From Erinaceus europaeus (lineage: Eukaryota > Chordata > Mammalia > Eulipotyphla > Erinaceidae): 64,000 nucleotides of DNA. The notes beneath the pieces are model-generated. The model did not search any database and had not been told where the DNA came from. It saw only the letters and a program-made list of their open reading frames with translations. Below are positions 32,691-43,765 of the stretch, piece after piece. The position numbers and the translations under genes are program-made. Each line of letters begins with the position of its first letter. The first letter of the stretch is position 1. The DNA lies in the NCBI RefSeq assembly GCF_950295315.1, contig NC_080164.1, positions 115,268,890 through 115,332,889 of the forward strand. Direction: 5' to 3'.

Positions 32691-33920
32691 CTGTCTTTCA
32701 CTGAGAAGCTCAAGTAATGATTGGAGGAAGAGAGAAAGGTAGAGGAAATTTCTTTCCCTTGTCCTACTCAGGCCATGTTTCTGGCAGTAGCTCTGTCCTT
32801 CCATATATTCAGCTTCAGTTCCTATTGAGCAACCTTCAGCTCTGGGACCTCATTGGACCTCATTGGATCTCAGAGTTCCAAGATTAGGTAGTAAAAGTGT
32901 CTCCCTACAGTTGGTGTGTAAAGTATCAGAATAACCTAAATACTCTCCTACTCATGTTTTCCCCTCAATAGATTGAAATTTATTCAATCTTGAAGATTTC
33001 AAGTTGAATTATATTTCCTATGAATCTCCACCCAATAAAATCAGGAAAATCACATAACTAGACCTCACTAGAGATTCTAACAGTTGTTACCAGCTCTTTC
33101 TGGTCTGTCTGGGTTTTGTGTCACAAAGGACCTAAAATACTAACAAGCATTTACTGAGACATTATCAGTTAAATCTCCACAGATTAAGGTAGACATGATT
33201 ACCAGTTCTATTAGACAAATGAGGAAACTGGGGCACATGAATCTTTCAAAAGGGGGGGGTAGTTTAGACCCCCTAATCCCTCACTTTTATCACAATATAC
33301 AATGTGACATACAATCCAAAAGAAGATTCAATTGAATCTTCCTCTGGGGCAGTCTTAATCATTGCATTCTGATGAGGAAGACTTGTGGCATCTCAGGAGG
33401 AAAAAGGCAAGATTAAAACAATAACAGCTGGTGTTCTGGATTAGTGTGGGATCAGAGTAAGCCTGTCTTGCTGCTGAATCAAGATGTTTTACTCAAGGAA
33501 TTGTCCAATGTCAGAGCCCTAAGTAAAATCCAGTTTGAGGTAAAGATCCCATAGCTATAGGAGTTAGGGGTTGGGGGAGGCAGGGGAAGAGGGGAGCAGG
33601 AGATGCCATTGCCCGGTCTGGATGTCTAGCTCTAGGGTGGCATGTCCTTTGCAAACAGATGTATCCAACTATTCAAATGGTCAGATATACCACTGAATTC
33701 AGTAATCATTAATAGAGTTGTTCAAACCTAATTAGAGTGTCAACATATTGCAAAAGAACCATATGTTAGTAAAACAAACTGAAGGAAGTCAAGCAGAAGG
33801 AGCGAAATAAAAATAGCATGTGAATTTGGGTGACGATCTGACTTTCAGATGTTTGACATCATCAACTCTCCAAAACAACAGTGAACATAAAAGCAAGAGA
33901 AAAGAAATATACTCCAAAAC

Positions 33921-33973
<53 letters not shown>

Positions 33974-35130
33974 GTCTTATGTAACAACTGAAAGTATAAA
34001 AAACATACTTTTTTTCCTGGCTAATAATTACAATAAAAATCACTTCCCATTGACACCCAAGCCCAGAAGCCCTGGAGACACACACAGGGTAAATAGTGAA
34101 ATAGAGTGATTTTTTTTTTTTTTTAAAAGATAGGATATATTTTGAAATGTCAACACACTGGTTCATTTTAGACATACTACTGATCAGTTTCATTGTAAAT
34201 GCAGTGTGAGCAGAAGAGAGAAGAAAGAAAGCAATGTATTGTTGGGAGAGACTGTAATGAGAAGTGACAGACAGTAGCAGAAATCCTCACTAAGGAGGAG
34301 GCAGATGAAATACTAATTATCTGAATACAGCATCCAGAGCTCCATTGCTGCAGGGCCAAGCTGAGCTCACCATCACCTTGCCTTATTCCAGACTGTTGCC
34401 AGCTCAGGATGGGAGCCCCTGGTCATCTGACTGCTTCAGCTCCTGGAGAAGCCTTGGGCATCACTGGCTTCACTCTCACTCTTCCTGAAAGTCCCGCCTT
34501 TCACCTGCCCTTGGAATCTTAGATGCTGTTCTGGTAGAAAAAGAATGTGCAGAAAATACTGGTCAGCGTTTCTTCCTCCTGGAGATTCTCAGTGAATATT
34601 CACGCCTCACAATGTGTGAGATGTGAAAAGCACTTAATTTTGCTTAACCTGGTCTGTCAAACTAAGTTAAAACTAAACATTTGTGCTTTGCTCTCTAGAA
34701 GGTTCTTTGGAAAATGCTATCATAGCTGCTTCAGACCTGACACAGTTGTACCACAGAATCACCCTCAGCAATCAGGGTTGGGTGATGTCAAGAGGAGTTA
34801 ATGGGAGAGTTAACACAAGTTTGTACAGCTTAAATAATGGAACCAGGGAGAGTAAGTAGTAACATGAGAGGGCTTTTGTTGTGTACAGTCTATCAAAATT
34901 ACAGAGGCAGAGAGAGAGCAAGAGTGAGCAAGACTGACGTCCATTCAGTAGATGCAGTTCTACTGAGATGACCCAGTCCAGAAAGGACACACTTGCTGGA
35001 CCATCTTCTTTCCTTTGGAGCCTGCTGTTGCCTGCATTGTGTTCCAGTGGTGATTTTCTGTATGGTGAGGGCAAAACAAAACTTAGCATACTCTGTGAGG
35101 GCAAGTAATCTGGAATGGGTGTTATAGTTA
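32691..35130. other. Mostly unique sequence with simple repeats
   Basis: No gene recognised. About 33150-33245 resembles an old MIR/L2-type remnant ('gacaaatgaggaaactggggcacatga'). A (GA)n run covers 33923-33973 and a T run lies at about 34110-34125. ORFs here (for example 33789-34193 on the minus strand) are produced by the GA repeat. Confidence 0.5.
33923..33973 (+). repeat. (GA)n microsatellite
   Basis: About 25 GA units with one AA interruption at 33960-33961. Confidence 0.95.
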
Positions 35131-35132
35131 AG

Positions 35133-35240
35133 TTTTGTGAGTGGTGAAGCAGGGCTTCAGGTGTCTCCCTGTCTCTCTCCCTCTCTATAACCCCTTCCCT
35201 CTCAATTTCTGTCTCTTTCTAATAAATAAATAAATATATT
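35133..35240 (+). mobile_element. 3' half of a tRNA-derived SINE
   Basis: 'gtgagtggtgaagcagggcttcaggtgtctccctgtctctctccctctctataaccccttccctctcaatttctgtctctttctaataaataaataaata': core, CT body and (AAAT) tail, head missing. Confidence 0.8.
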
Positions 35241-35249
35241 TTCGAAATT

Positions 35250-35375
35250 TAGTTATTTAGGCAGGTATTATGGGGAAGAGAATCAGAGCATCACTCTAGC
35301 ACAGATGCTGGGGGTTGAACTTGGAACCTCATTCTTGAGAATCCAACACTTTATCTACTGCATCACCTCCCAAGT
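35250..35375 (-). mobile_element. tRNA-derived SINE (second type)
   Basis: 'gttatttaggcaggtattatggggaagagaatcagagcatcactctagcacagatgctgggggttgaacttggaacctcattcttgagaatccaacactttatctactgcatcacctccc' matches the family at 24040-24215. Confidence 0.75.
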
Positions 35376-35515
35376 AGCAAGTCAGAATTTTGACTTTCCA
35401 TGCAACATGGAAGCAATTGTAGAAGGTGAAATATGTCAGATGGAGAAGGTGTCATGGGTGTCTCCTTTGTTTGCAAGGTGGTTCTTGTGTTCCTTACTCA
35501 GAAAGAATTTCAGGG

Positions 35516-35623
35516 GTAACATAGTCCCTGGTGAATAAGGAAATGGGTTTTATTAAGAAGTAAGATAATGTAACATAGTCCCTGGTGAATAAGGAAATGG
35601 GTTTTATTAAGAAGTAAGATAAT
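35516..35623 (+). repeat. Perfect 54-base tandem duplication
   Basis: The unit 35516-35569 (gtaacatagtccctggtgaa...gtaagataat) is repeated without a mismatch at 35570-35623. The reverse strand contains TTAATAAAACCC, a possible poly(A) signal, so the unit could derive from an LTR, but LTR ends were not found. Confidence 0.95.
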
Positions 35624-35689
35624 GCAAAGAAGCACCAATATCCAGTAAGAGAAAAATAAATAAATAAAGCAAGGTGCTATGCTATGTGA

Positions 35690-36495
35690 GCAGAAGTTTT
35701 AATTTAATTTTATTTATAAACCATTCTATTGAGGAAATAATGGCTTATAGGACAGTTGTTTTTATGTTTGTGTTGGTAGAGTTATGGGTTTTTTTAATAA
35801 GCAGGTTAGTGGTTTACAGTACAGTTGTTGGCACATGTGTACAATTTCTCATCTTATCAAGATAGCTGATGTCTGCAAAATGCCCTCACCCACAACTTAT
35901 GGCTATAATCATGTACCAGGGCAAGAAAGCTCCTTCCAGTCCTCTCCCATTCCCCAGAGTCCTTTGCTTTGGTGTTATATACTAAAGCAGTTCAAGTTTG
36001 ACTGTATGTTTCCCCTTTCTGTTCTTGTTTCTTAAATTCTGCCCATGAGTGAGATCAGCCTGTATTCATCCTTCTCTTTCTGGCTTATCTTACTTAACAT
36101 GATTCCTTCAAGCTCCATCCAAGACAAGGTAAAGAAGGTGACTTTATCGTTCTTAATAGCTGTGTAATATATATCACAACTTTCTTAGCCACTCATCTGT
36201 TGTTGGACACCTAGGTTGTTTCTAGGATTTGGCTATTGTGCTACTATGAACATAGGTATACACAGATCTCTTTGCATGAGGGTGTTTGACTCCTTAGGAT
36301 ATATCCTTAGGAGAGGAATTTCTGAGTCACAGGGTAGGTCCATTTCTAGCCTCCTGGGAGTTCTCCAGACTGCTCTACACAGGATTTGGACCAATTTATA
36401 TTCCCACCAGCAGTGCAGGAGGGTTCCTTTGTCCCTAAAACCTCTCCATCATTTGCTGTTACTGTCCTTTTGGATATATTGCCTTTGGAAGAGAG
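35690..36495 (-). mobile_element. 5'-truncated L1, minus strand
   Basis: 36050-36495 is the reverse strand of the ORF2 C-terminal region ('gcctgtattcatcc...tacttaacatgattccttcaagctccatccaag...ctgctctacacaggatttggaccaatttatattcccaccagcagtgcagg'). 35690-36049 is its 3' UTR, of the type shared with 44725-44990 and 45645-46005. Confidence 0.8.
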
Positions 36496-37384
36496 TGATT
36501 TAAAGGAAAATGAAGGCAATTATATTTCCATAGAAATGGCCAGTTTTGGGGGGCAAGGATGACCCAGTCCTCCTTCAGGTGACATCTTTAGAGGGCTTTC
36601 TCTACAATTCCTCCTTCCCTCCCCCAAAGTCTGGTTGAATAGAATAGCTGAGGCAAAGTCATTGGACTGTTCCTGTCTTTCCCCAGGTAGGTTTGCTATA
36701 GTTTCCAGGTAGAGTTGCCTCGGCGCATCAGTGGACACAGTCAAGGCTTGGAATAGCCCATAGCAGAGACACTCTCCACCCTCACTTTTGGGGTACATCT
36801 GTCCTTTTGGTTACTCTTATTGTTCTGCTTCTTTTAGAGAGAGGGTAGGGAATTTGCTGTTGTAGTATGAAATTACACAGTTGAGTAACTTTGGAAACTT
36901 GTCCACGCCCCTTAAGGCCTGTGATCTTAGGAACTTTCCATGGTAGCTTTCCCAGTCACCTTTGATTCTTAGGCCAATGGCCCTGTTTCCAAACAAGACC
37001 CTAGTTTCTAGACCGAGATAGAGACAATCCAAGGAAGCTGACAAAATTAGACATAAGCAAAACCTTGGTTATACCTGCAGATTTTGGGTACTTGTGGGGG
37101 TGTGCAGAAGAAAGGAGGGGATACATCACGGGTGGAGATGACACTTTAGTGGTGGGTTAATGCATATGCTAACAGATATTTTGAAGAGATGCTTATACCT
37201 TAAAGCATCATGTGGAACAGCAGTCTCAACTGAAGAAAATGTTGCTACATTTTCAGTAGATACAATGAACTAACTTGAAGTTGTAGGCAACTATTTTCTA
37301 AGACATAATTAGAGTTTCCGCTTTGATTTTGAAAATACTGTTTTAATTACTTAGGGGAGGTGGACTTTAAAGTAATTGAACACA
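36496..37384. other. Unique sequence, no recognisable gene
   Basis: The ORFs at 36520-36798 and 36817-37044 (minus strand) have no recognisable domain. Confidence 0.5.
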
Positions 37385-37480
37385 GGCATTGAGAGTCAGG
37401 AAGACCTGGGTTAGAGTCCTGGCTCCTGGCCATGACAGCACTGACTTGACAAGTTCAGTACACTGCAGGCAGAATGTTGT
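37385..37480 (+). mobile_element. MIR (ancient SINE)
   Basis: 'gcattgagagtcaggaagacctgggttagagtcctggctcctggccatga' is the MIR core ('agtcaggagacctgggttcgaatcctggctc'). Confidence 0.75.
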
Positions 37481-37549
37481 TTTGGTTAAATTATAATCTG
37501 ATGGTAATAGAATCTAATGTTGCCCCAGCTTTTAATTTCATTTAAGTCT

Positions 37550-37705
37550 TTTTGAAATAATTATTTTATTTACTTGTTATTGGTTAGAAACAGAGAGAAA
37601 CTGAGAGGACTGGGGAGACAGAGAAGGAAAGAGACAGTAAGGCTTTCCTCCTGCAGGTGGGGAGCAGGGACTTGAACCTGAGTCCTTGTATTTCAGGCTT
37701 TTTAA
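37550..37705 (-). mobile_element. tRNA-derived SINE, diverged
   Basis: 'ttattttatttacttgttattggttagaaacagagagaaactgagagg...ctttcctcctgcaggtggggagcagggacttgaacctgagtccttgtatttc' is the reverse of the SINE head, core and tail. Confidence 0.75.
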
Positions 37706-38340
37706 GTGGATCATTCTCATAAACTCAGAAAGGTAACAGTTATTATTCTCATTTACTTAGAGTTTGTAATTGTTATATTGTATTGTTATTATTGTTGTTA
37801 TATTTCTATGCAGCCATGGGAGTGAGAGGGTGTAGTGGATGTGCAATACTGTTAAAGGACAAGGTTTGGACCTGGAACGCCTGCAATGAGAGAAGATCTA
37901 GAGCTATGATGCCTTCCCTCTCTGTCTGTCTATCACAATCTTTCTTTTTATGTCTTTGTAAAGTCATCCAGAATGGTGAAGCATTAGCAAAAATCAGAAG
38001 AAAAAAATAGAGAAATTTATATGAAACAATAAGAATAAACAATATTGTCTGTGTAAATAAAGTTGTGGGTTACACACAAGATCTGCTGCATAATCCTCAG
38101 AGCCCAATGCAAAATGAAAAATGAGAGTTTGAAACTTGCTAAGAATTCTCACCTGTCAATAACGACATTAAGTGGAGCACCTAGCCCAGGGAAGTGGTGC
38201 TGAGCATAGGACTGCACTGGTTACATACCCAGGGAGAGTTGGTCTTGATTACACTTGTTCATGTGGCTTGCCAGGCCATCAAACTGGACACTCAAGATCC
38301 CTATGTAAACTATGTCAATTGAAACAGAGTAAAAATAGGA
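37706..38340. other. Unassigned sequence, possible old SINE remnants
   Basis: 37800-38010 has a SINE-like layout ('gtggatgtgcaatactgttaaaggacaaggtttggacctggaacgcctgc' then CT-rich then A-rich), but the match to the known heads is weak. 38165-38330 likewise. Confidence 0.35.
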
Positions 38341-38533
38341 GCATGGTGGTGACACACCCCATTGAGTACACTGAGTACACACATTACTATGTGGAACAAT
38401 CTGGGTTCAAACCCTTGGTCTCAATCTGCAGTGGAGAGGCATCGTGAGTTATGAAGCAGTGTTGCAGGTGTCTCTTTGTCTCTCTATCTCTCTCTCTCTT
38501 TCTTTCTCTCTCTCTTTCTTTCTCTCTCTCTCC

Positions 38534-38587
<54 letters not shown>

Positions 38588-38740
38588 CCATTCTGTTTCC
38601 CCCATACCTTTCAGTTTCTGTTTTATCACGTAAAAAAAATAAAACAGGAAAAAAATGGATGCCAGAAGTAATGAATTCCTAGTGCAGGCTCTGAGCCCCA
38701 GTGACAATCCAGGTGCAATAAAAAAAGGAAGAAGAAAAAG
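38341..38740 (+). mobile_element. tRNA-derived SINE with expanded TTTC tract
   Basis: Head 'gcatggtggtgacacaccccattgagtacactgagtacacacattactatgtggaacaatctgggttcaaaccc', core 'atgaagcagtgttgcaggtgtc', CT body and 3' part 'tagtgcaggctctgagccccagtgacaatccaggtgcaataaaa'. The CT body has grown into a pure TTTC tract at 38534-38587 (about 13 units). Confidence 0.85.
38534..38587 (+). repeat. (TTTC)n microsatellite
   Basis: About 13 uninterrupted TTTC units inside the SINE body. All ORFs over this stretch are Phe/Leu/Ser or Lys/Glu/Arg repeats. Confidence 0.95.
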
Positions 38741-38756
38741 GGAAGAAGAAGAAGGG

Positions 38757-38965
38757 GCCAGGTGGTGGCACATCTGGCTGAGCCCACGTTACCATGTGCA
38801 AGGTCCCAGGTTCGAGTCTCTGGTCCCCACCTGCAGAAGGAAAGCTTTGCGAGTGGTGGAGCAGGGCTGCAGCTGTCTCTCTGTCTCTCTCCCTCTCTAT
38901 CTCCCCTTTCACTCTTGATTTCTGGCTGTCTATATCCAATAAATAAATAAGCATGATTTTTAAAA
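38757..38965 (+). mobile_element. tRNA-derived SINE, well preserved
   Basis: 'gggccaggtggtggcacatctggctgagcccacgttaccatgtgcaaggtcccaggttcgagtctctggtccccacctgcag' (A-box and B-box visible), 'gcgagtggtggagcagggctgcag', CT body and an (AATA) tail. It lies directly behind another SINE. Confidence 0.92.
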
Positions 38966-39404
38966 AAGAATAAAAATAAAACCAAGTGGAAGTGAGTGAC
39001 TGAGGTTTGTAACACTGATGATCCAAATACCGATGATCACTTTGACCTTTGGATATTCATATTACCAGTTAACTTTAAAAGTTCAAATAATGTATCTCCC
39101 AATAATTGGTTTTCTTCTCAGTCATATTCTAATAAAGCTTTTGGATGAATATATACATTACCTTCAATACAGAACTCTCTGTGTGTCTCTGTTATATATG
39201 ATGTGTCTATGTGTGTACGTAAATGGTGTAGGTGTAGACCTATTGTCCTTAACCTCTAGAAGTTTATGTTATAATTGCTAGTCAGAGTAACATTCTTCTT
39301 CTGACTTTAATCTCTGGTTAAAACAAACAAAGCTCTTATTTTTGCTCCTTTACTTACTCTATGGTTTGATCTGCTTTTTCTTGAAACTTTCTTTTTTTGT
39401 TTTC
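38966..39404. other. Unique sequence, no recognisable gene
   Basis: AT-rich, with nothing recognised. Confidence 0.5.
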
Positions 39405-39725
39405 CTTTTTTTTTTTATTATTTATTAAAAGGAAACACTGAAAACCATAGAATAAGAGGGGTACAACTCCACATAATTCCTACCACCAGAACTCCAGATC
39501 TCATTCCCTCACTTGATAGCTTTCCTATTCTTTATCCTTCTGGGAGTGTGGACTCAAGGTCATTGTGGGATGCAGAAGGTGGAATGTCTGGCTTCTATAA
39601 TTGCTTCTCTGCTGAACATGGGCGTTGACAGGTTGATCCATACTCCCAGCCTGCTTCTCTCTTTCCCTAGTGGGGGAGGGTTCTGTGGAATCAGAACTCC
39701 AGGACACATTGGTGAGCTTTCTACT
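39405..39725 (-). mobile_element. 5'-truncated L1 3' end, minus strand
   Basis: T-rich start, then 'accatagaataagaggggtacaactccacataattcctaccacc', 'ggatgcagaaggtggaatgtctggcttctataattgcttctctgctgaacatgggcgttgacaggttgatccatactccc' and 'aggacacattggtgag', the reverse of the L1 3' UTR end. Confidence 0.88.
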
Positions 39726-40829
39726 CCTCTTCCTGACCTCAATCATCCTGGGAGCAGTTTGTTTTCTACCAGAGCAGCAATTCATTGGCCTGCATTTCTG
39801 CACTTCTACCTTGGGCTGTGACCCCATGTCCTGGTGACTGATGCCCTCAGTGATTGATCTTCTTCCTACCAGCTCACAACTCCCCCAAGTGTTTCCTGTC
39901 CATCTACCAGACTCTTAGCTCCCCCTGCAAACTTAGAAACAGTGCATTTTAACTTGACGGTAGTTTTTAGTCCAAATTTAGGGAGAGGGAGCATCTTTTA
40001 TGTCTAGAATTCTTTTAATGTCAAATTCTGTGGCAGGCAGGTGGGAAATCTATCCTTCCTGTCAGAAAGGAATACCATCTAGTGAATTCTTGGATGAAGA
40101 GGAGGAAGAATATGTAAACTTTATGACAGCACATACGGTCAGTGCGTGCATATAAATGAGACAGCACTGAGCCAGTGGAGGACATGTCTTCATTTGAAAG
40201 TGATATGTATACATAGTCTCTAAGAGCTTGTGAGAACTATGGTGGTTGTCTTTGAGGGGAGAGCACAGAGCTTTGGTAATGGGTGTGATGCAGAACTCTT
40301 CCCTCTGTAATCTTATACTCTTCCAAACTATTACTAACTCACTAATAAAAATGGATTTAAAAATGTGCATGAAGTAGAATGGTGGGTTAAGGATAATAAG
40401 GCTTTCCCAGGAGCTATGTTGATTGCCATGCTTATAAAATGGACACCGATGATACTAAGTGCAGCAGGAGGAGGAGGCACTCTGCCAGCTCTCCTCTGTC
40501 TCCTTGGAGCCTGTCGATTCTCTGCCAGGTTTGCAGCAAAGACATATAGGGAGTTTGGAATATACATAGATGTTCAAAATAGGAAACTTGATTATATTTC
40601 TTTTAACCCAGAGGTTTTATTACTAGCATATGATTTCTTGAGGAGCAAACTAATTACTAGGGGAAATGTGTTTTATTTTTTCAAAGTTAACGGATAATAT
40701 TTCATAATGTCTTTTCTGTGTACCATATGAAGTTTTTTGTTTACTTTGGATTACCTGAAAAACAGCTGCCTTATGTGATATTACTTTGTTTTCTGCTTTG
40801 TCTTTTCTTTTTTCCTTTTTTGTGTTGTC
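39726..40829. other. Unique sequence, no recognisable gene
   Basis: The ORF at 40365-40697 (110 codons) is the longest but shows no domain, and an overlapping ORF lies on the other strand. Confidence 0.5.
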
Positions 40830-41040
40830 ATGGCTTCTGATGCTCTAAGTAGACATTTTTCAGATAGAAAGAGAACCATAGTCAGAGGTAAAGAAGAAAA
40901 AAAAAGAAAAGAAAAGGAGAAAATAAACCCCTAGAACATGAAGACTCCCCTAGAACAGTGGGGGCCAAACTAGATGCTGGGCCTCAAACATGGCAAGGTA
41001 GACACCCTCCCAGGTGAGTGATCTTGTCAGCCCTCTCCAC
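40830..41040 (-). mobile_element. Diverged SINE
   Basis: 'gacatttttcagatagaaagagaacc...cctagaacagtgggggccaaactagatgctgggcctcaaacatggcaaggtagacaccctcccaggtgagtgatcttgtcagcc' has the head layout of the reverse SINE families. Confidence 0.55.
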
Positions 41041-41834
41041 TGTCTTCTCCATGAATAAATTTTTCTAACTTTATTATATGTTATCTTCAATAAGATCATG
41101 GACCCACTAGGGAGTTTGAACTATATAAATCAGCAAGTGTTGATTTGTCCCAAAGAGAGTCCCCTACCATTCCGAGACCCTGATTATCCCAATCATCAAG
41201 CCACCTACTTCCCCTAGGTACATCAAATATCTCTTTTGAGAATGATTACCCATATGCCATTATACTAAAATGAGGTGTTTATGGGTTATTTTTTTAGAGG
41301 CGTCACAGGAAGAACAAAGGAGTATTCTGGAAATCATACCCTTGGTCTGTTTTCACTTTGCATAATTTACCTTCTCAGGCAGATTTTAGATTCTCAGAGG
41401 ACTAAGTGGTGCCTTTTAGTTCTGTCTTGACCCACAGCAGAGCTTGGTGCGAAGCCTTTGCAGGCAAGTAAAGAATTGGTGTTTTTGAAAAAGTGGGCAC
41501 TTGAATCCATTTTGAGGTTCACAAAGGAACATTTTTCATGATTAATCAACACAGATTTTGCTTATTTTCATTTATTTTTCCCTACTTTATTTGAGGATTA
41601 ATGGTTTATGCTTTTTTAAACTTCCCAGCAAAGTTTATGGAGACAACTATCTCCCCCTCCTCCTCAGCATATAAAAAGTCCAATTCTCACAGAATTCAGT
41701 GTAATTTACTATTGTTTGTTTGTTTTAAGTTTCAGAGAAATTTAAGTCAGATAGATCAGGAGCTGTCAGTGTGTATCTGCAGCCCAGCTAATTAAAGAGC
41801 TAATGACCCAGCCCATTGTTACTGTTCTTTTAAA
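41041..41834. other. Unique sequence, no recognisable gene
   Basis: Nothing recognised. Confidence 0.5.
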
Positions 41835-41965
41835 ACAAATGGGATAGAGGGGGAGGGTGGAGAGAGAGAGATTGAGAGATTGAGACATGCTAAGGATTGA
41901 AGCCCAGGCTCTCACCCATGTATATCCTGTGCTCCACCTGTTAAGCCACCTCTAATGCCACACAT
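41835..41965 (-). mobile_element. Diverged SINE
   Basis: 'agagagagagattgagagattgagacatgctaaggattgaagcccaggctctcacccatgtatatcctgtgctccacctgttaagccacctc' resembles the reverse of a tRNA-derived SINE head. Confidence 0.6.
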
Positions 41966-42074
41966 TGTTATTGCTCTCAATGATTGTTTGTACTTGTAAT
42001 GAAGGGCACTGTTTCTTTCTTTTCTTTTTCTTATTCTTTTTTAAAACTTAGTGATTTAATATTTATTGATTTGT

Positions 42075-42350
42075 GAGTCGGGTTAAGTGCAAGGGGCGCA
42101 AAGAACAAGGACTGGCTTAAGGGTCCCGGTTCAAGCCCTCGGCTCCCCACCTGCAGAGGAGTCGCTTCACAGGCGGTGAAGCAGGTCTGCAGGTGTCTTT
42201 CTCTCCCCCTCTCTGTCTTCCCCTCCTCTCTCCATTTCTCTCTGTCCTATCCAACAACGACCACATCAACAGCAACAACAATAATAACTAAAACAATAAA
42301 ACAAGGACAACAAAAGGGGAAATAAATAAATAAATATTAAAAAGTGGAAA
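42075..42350 (+). mobile_element. tRNA-derived SINE, long form, well preserved
   Basis: 'gagtcgggttaagtgcaaggggcgcaaagaacaaggactggcttaagggtcccggttcaagccctcggctccccacctgcagaggagtcgcttcacaggcggtgaagcaggtctgcaggtgtc', CT body, 'caacagcaacaacaataataac' and an (AAAT) tail. It has the near-complete head and core of the family. Confidence 0.92.
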
Positions 42351-42354
42351 AAAA

Positions 42355-43600
42355 ATTAAATGTATATTGATTCACAAAATTACAAGACAACAGTAGTACA
42401 ACTAACTCCACCAGAATTCCTACCACCAGAGTTTGGAATTCCCAGTCCCTCCAATGCAGTTCTCCCAAGGTTGCAGATGTGGGCTAACTATTATTTCTAC
42501 AACTATCTGTCTATATTTGTATGTATTTGCTCCTCCCTTTCTTTGCTCCCCCCTTTTTGAAGTCTCATCTTCTCTTCCTTTCCAAGTCACATATAAACCT
42601 ATTTCTATATTCAAATGCCTTTCCAAGTCACATATAAACCTATTCCTATATTCAAATGCCCTTCTTTTTTTTCCTCTTCTCTCTCCAGGTCCTTATGGAG
42701 TTGAAGTTCAGAGCCCTCTGGTCATCTTCCCTTTATCATTTCTCCCTCTCTTGGAGTATTCCTTTTTGGGGTACAGAAGGTGGGAGTTCTGGCTTTTGCA
42801 ATTGCTATTCCACTTAACATGGGTGTTGGCAGATCGATTCATAACCCCAGCCTAGTTCTGTCTTTCCCTAGTGGGGTAGGGCTCTGGAGAGGGGAGGTTC
42901 TAGGGCACATTGGTGAAGTAGAATAACCAGGTAAGTAGGATGGAATCATGACAGCATCTGCAACTTGGCGGCTGAAAAGTGGTAAGATATAAAGCTGGAC
43001 AAAATAGTTAATGATCAGGAACCAAAAATTAGAAAGAGAACAGATGAGAATAAGGATCTTAGGGTGAAAGAAAGCTAGGAAGCACAAGGGGCCCATGGCT
43101 CTCATAGTTTTTGCTTTAGTTTGATAACTAACATGGAACTGGACAAAAATATTGTCTGAGAAGATGGTGTCAGAATAGAGACAAGGGCTAGAAAGTTGGA
43201 TTAGGGTAGAGAGTAGCTCCCATTCTTGAAAAAAAAACATCTATGAATAAAATTAACTGTTTACCCTCATCTGTCCCAGGGTCCACATATTTATTTATAT
43301 TTAGCACCAGAGCCTATGTAACCTGAGTCCCTGTTGGTCTGAGCTTGCAGTTCATGGCCATAGCTGGGAACATCACAGTTTACACTCATTTCAGGACCAG
43401 TCTTCCTCAAGTGGCAGGGCAGGATACCCCAGCCTCCCTTAGGAGACTGGAGAAGTCCCTACCATTACTGTTGTATGATGATGACAAGGTTCTGGGAAGG
43501 GCTGTGAGGAGGCTCATGATAATGTTCCTAATGGAAGTGACCAGTGATGGTAGACAGAGGCACCCACCAGAGGTCTAGGCCCATCATATTTGTGGGAAAA
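42355..43600 (-). mobile_element. L1-type 3' end, second 3' UTR family, minus strand
   Basis: The stretch shares ordered blocks with 49805-51235: 'tttctacaactatctgtc', 'gcagaaggtgggagttctg', 'cacattggtgaag', 'tagttaatgatcaggaaccaaaaa', 'tattgtctgagaagatggtgtcag', 'gggctagaaagttgg', 'gagtagctcccattcttga', 'ccctaccattactg' and 'gaggtctaggcccatc'. The 3'-terminal blocks overlap the common L1 tail, so it probably is an older L1 3' UTR type. Confidence 0.65.
42577..42658 (+). repeat. 41-base tandem duplication
   Basis: The unit cctttccaagtcacatataa... at 42577-42617 recurs at 42618-42658 with one T/C difference. It lies inside the minus-strand L1-type repeat and is not present in the homologous copy at 49805-51235. 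Confidence 0.92.
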
Positions 43601-43654
43601 GGCAATGTTTCTTTACAATGATTATTTGCCAAGATATGCCATGAATGTTCTTTT

Positions 43655-43765
43655 TCTCCCTTTCTTGTTTACTGGTAGAGACAGAGAGAAAGTTCAAAGG
43701 AGGGACAGAGTAGGACAGAGAAAGAGAGATAGCTGCAAACCCTGCTCCATCAATCATGAAATTTC
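43655..43765 (-). mobile_element. SINE fragment
   Basis: 'gtttactggtagagacagagagaaagttcaaaggagggacagag...agagagatagctgcaaaccctgctccatcaatcatgaaatttcatgagggtgggg' is the reverse of the SINE core and body. Confidence 0.6.

Noticed and set aside
33789..34193. 134-codon ORF with Ser-Leu repeats
   Set aside because: Produced by the GA microsatellite on the opposite strand.
34772..35104. Possible host exon in the 34380-35104 region
   Set aside because: Slightly richer sequence with short ORFs on both strands, but no domain or clear splice-site pair was recognised.
38387..38773. Lys/Glu/Arg-repeat ORF on the minus strand
   Set aside because: It is the translation of the TTTC repeat inside a SINE.
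38757..38840. tRNA gene candidates from A-box/B-box pairs
   Set aside because: They are SINE heads joined to the standard SINE core and CT body, and no cloverleaf was convincing.
40365..40697. 110-codon ORF on the plus strand
   Set aside because: No recognisable domain, no codon or splice support, and a comparable ORF lies on the opposite strand. Such lengths occur by chance in 64 kb.
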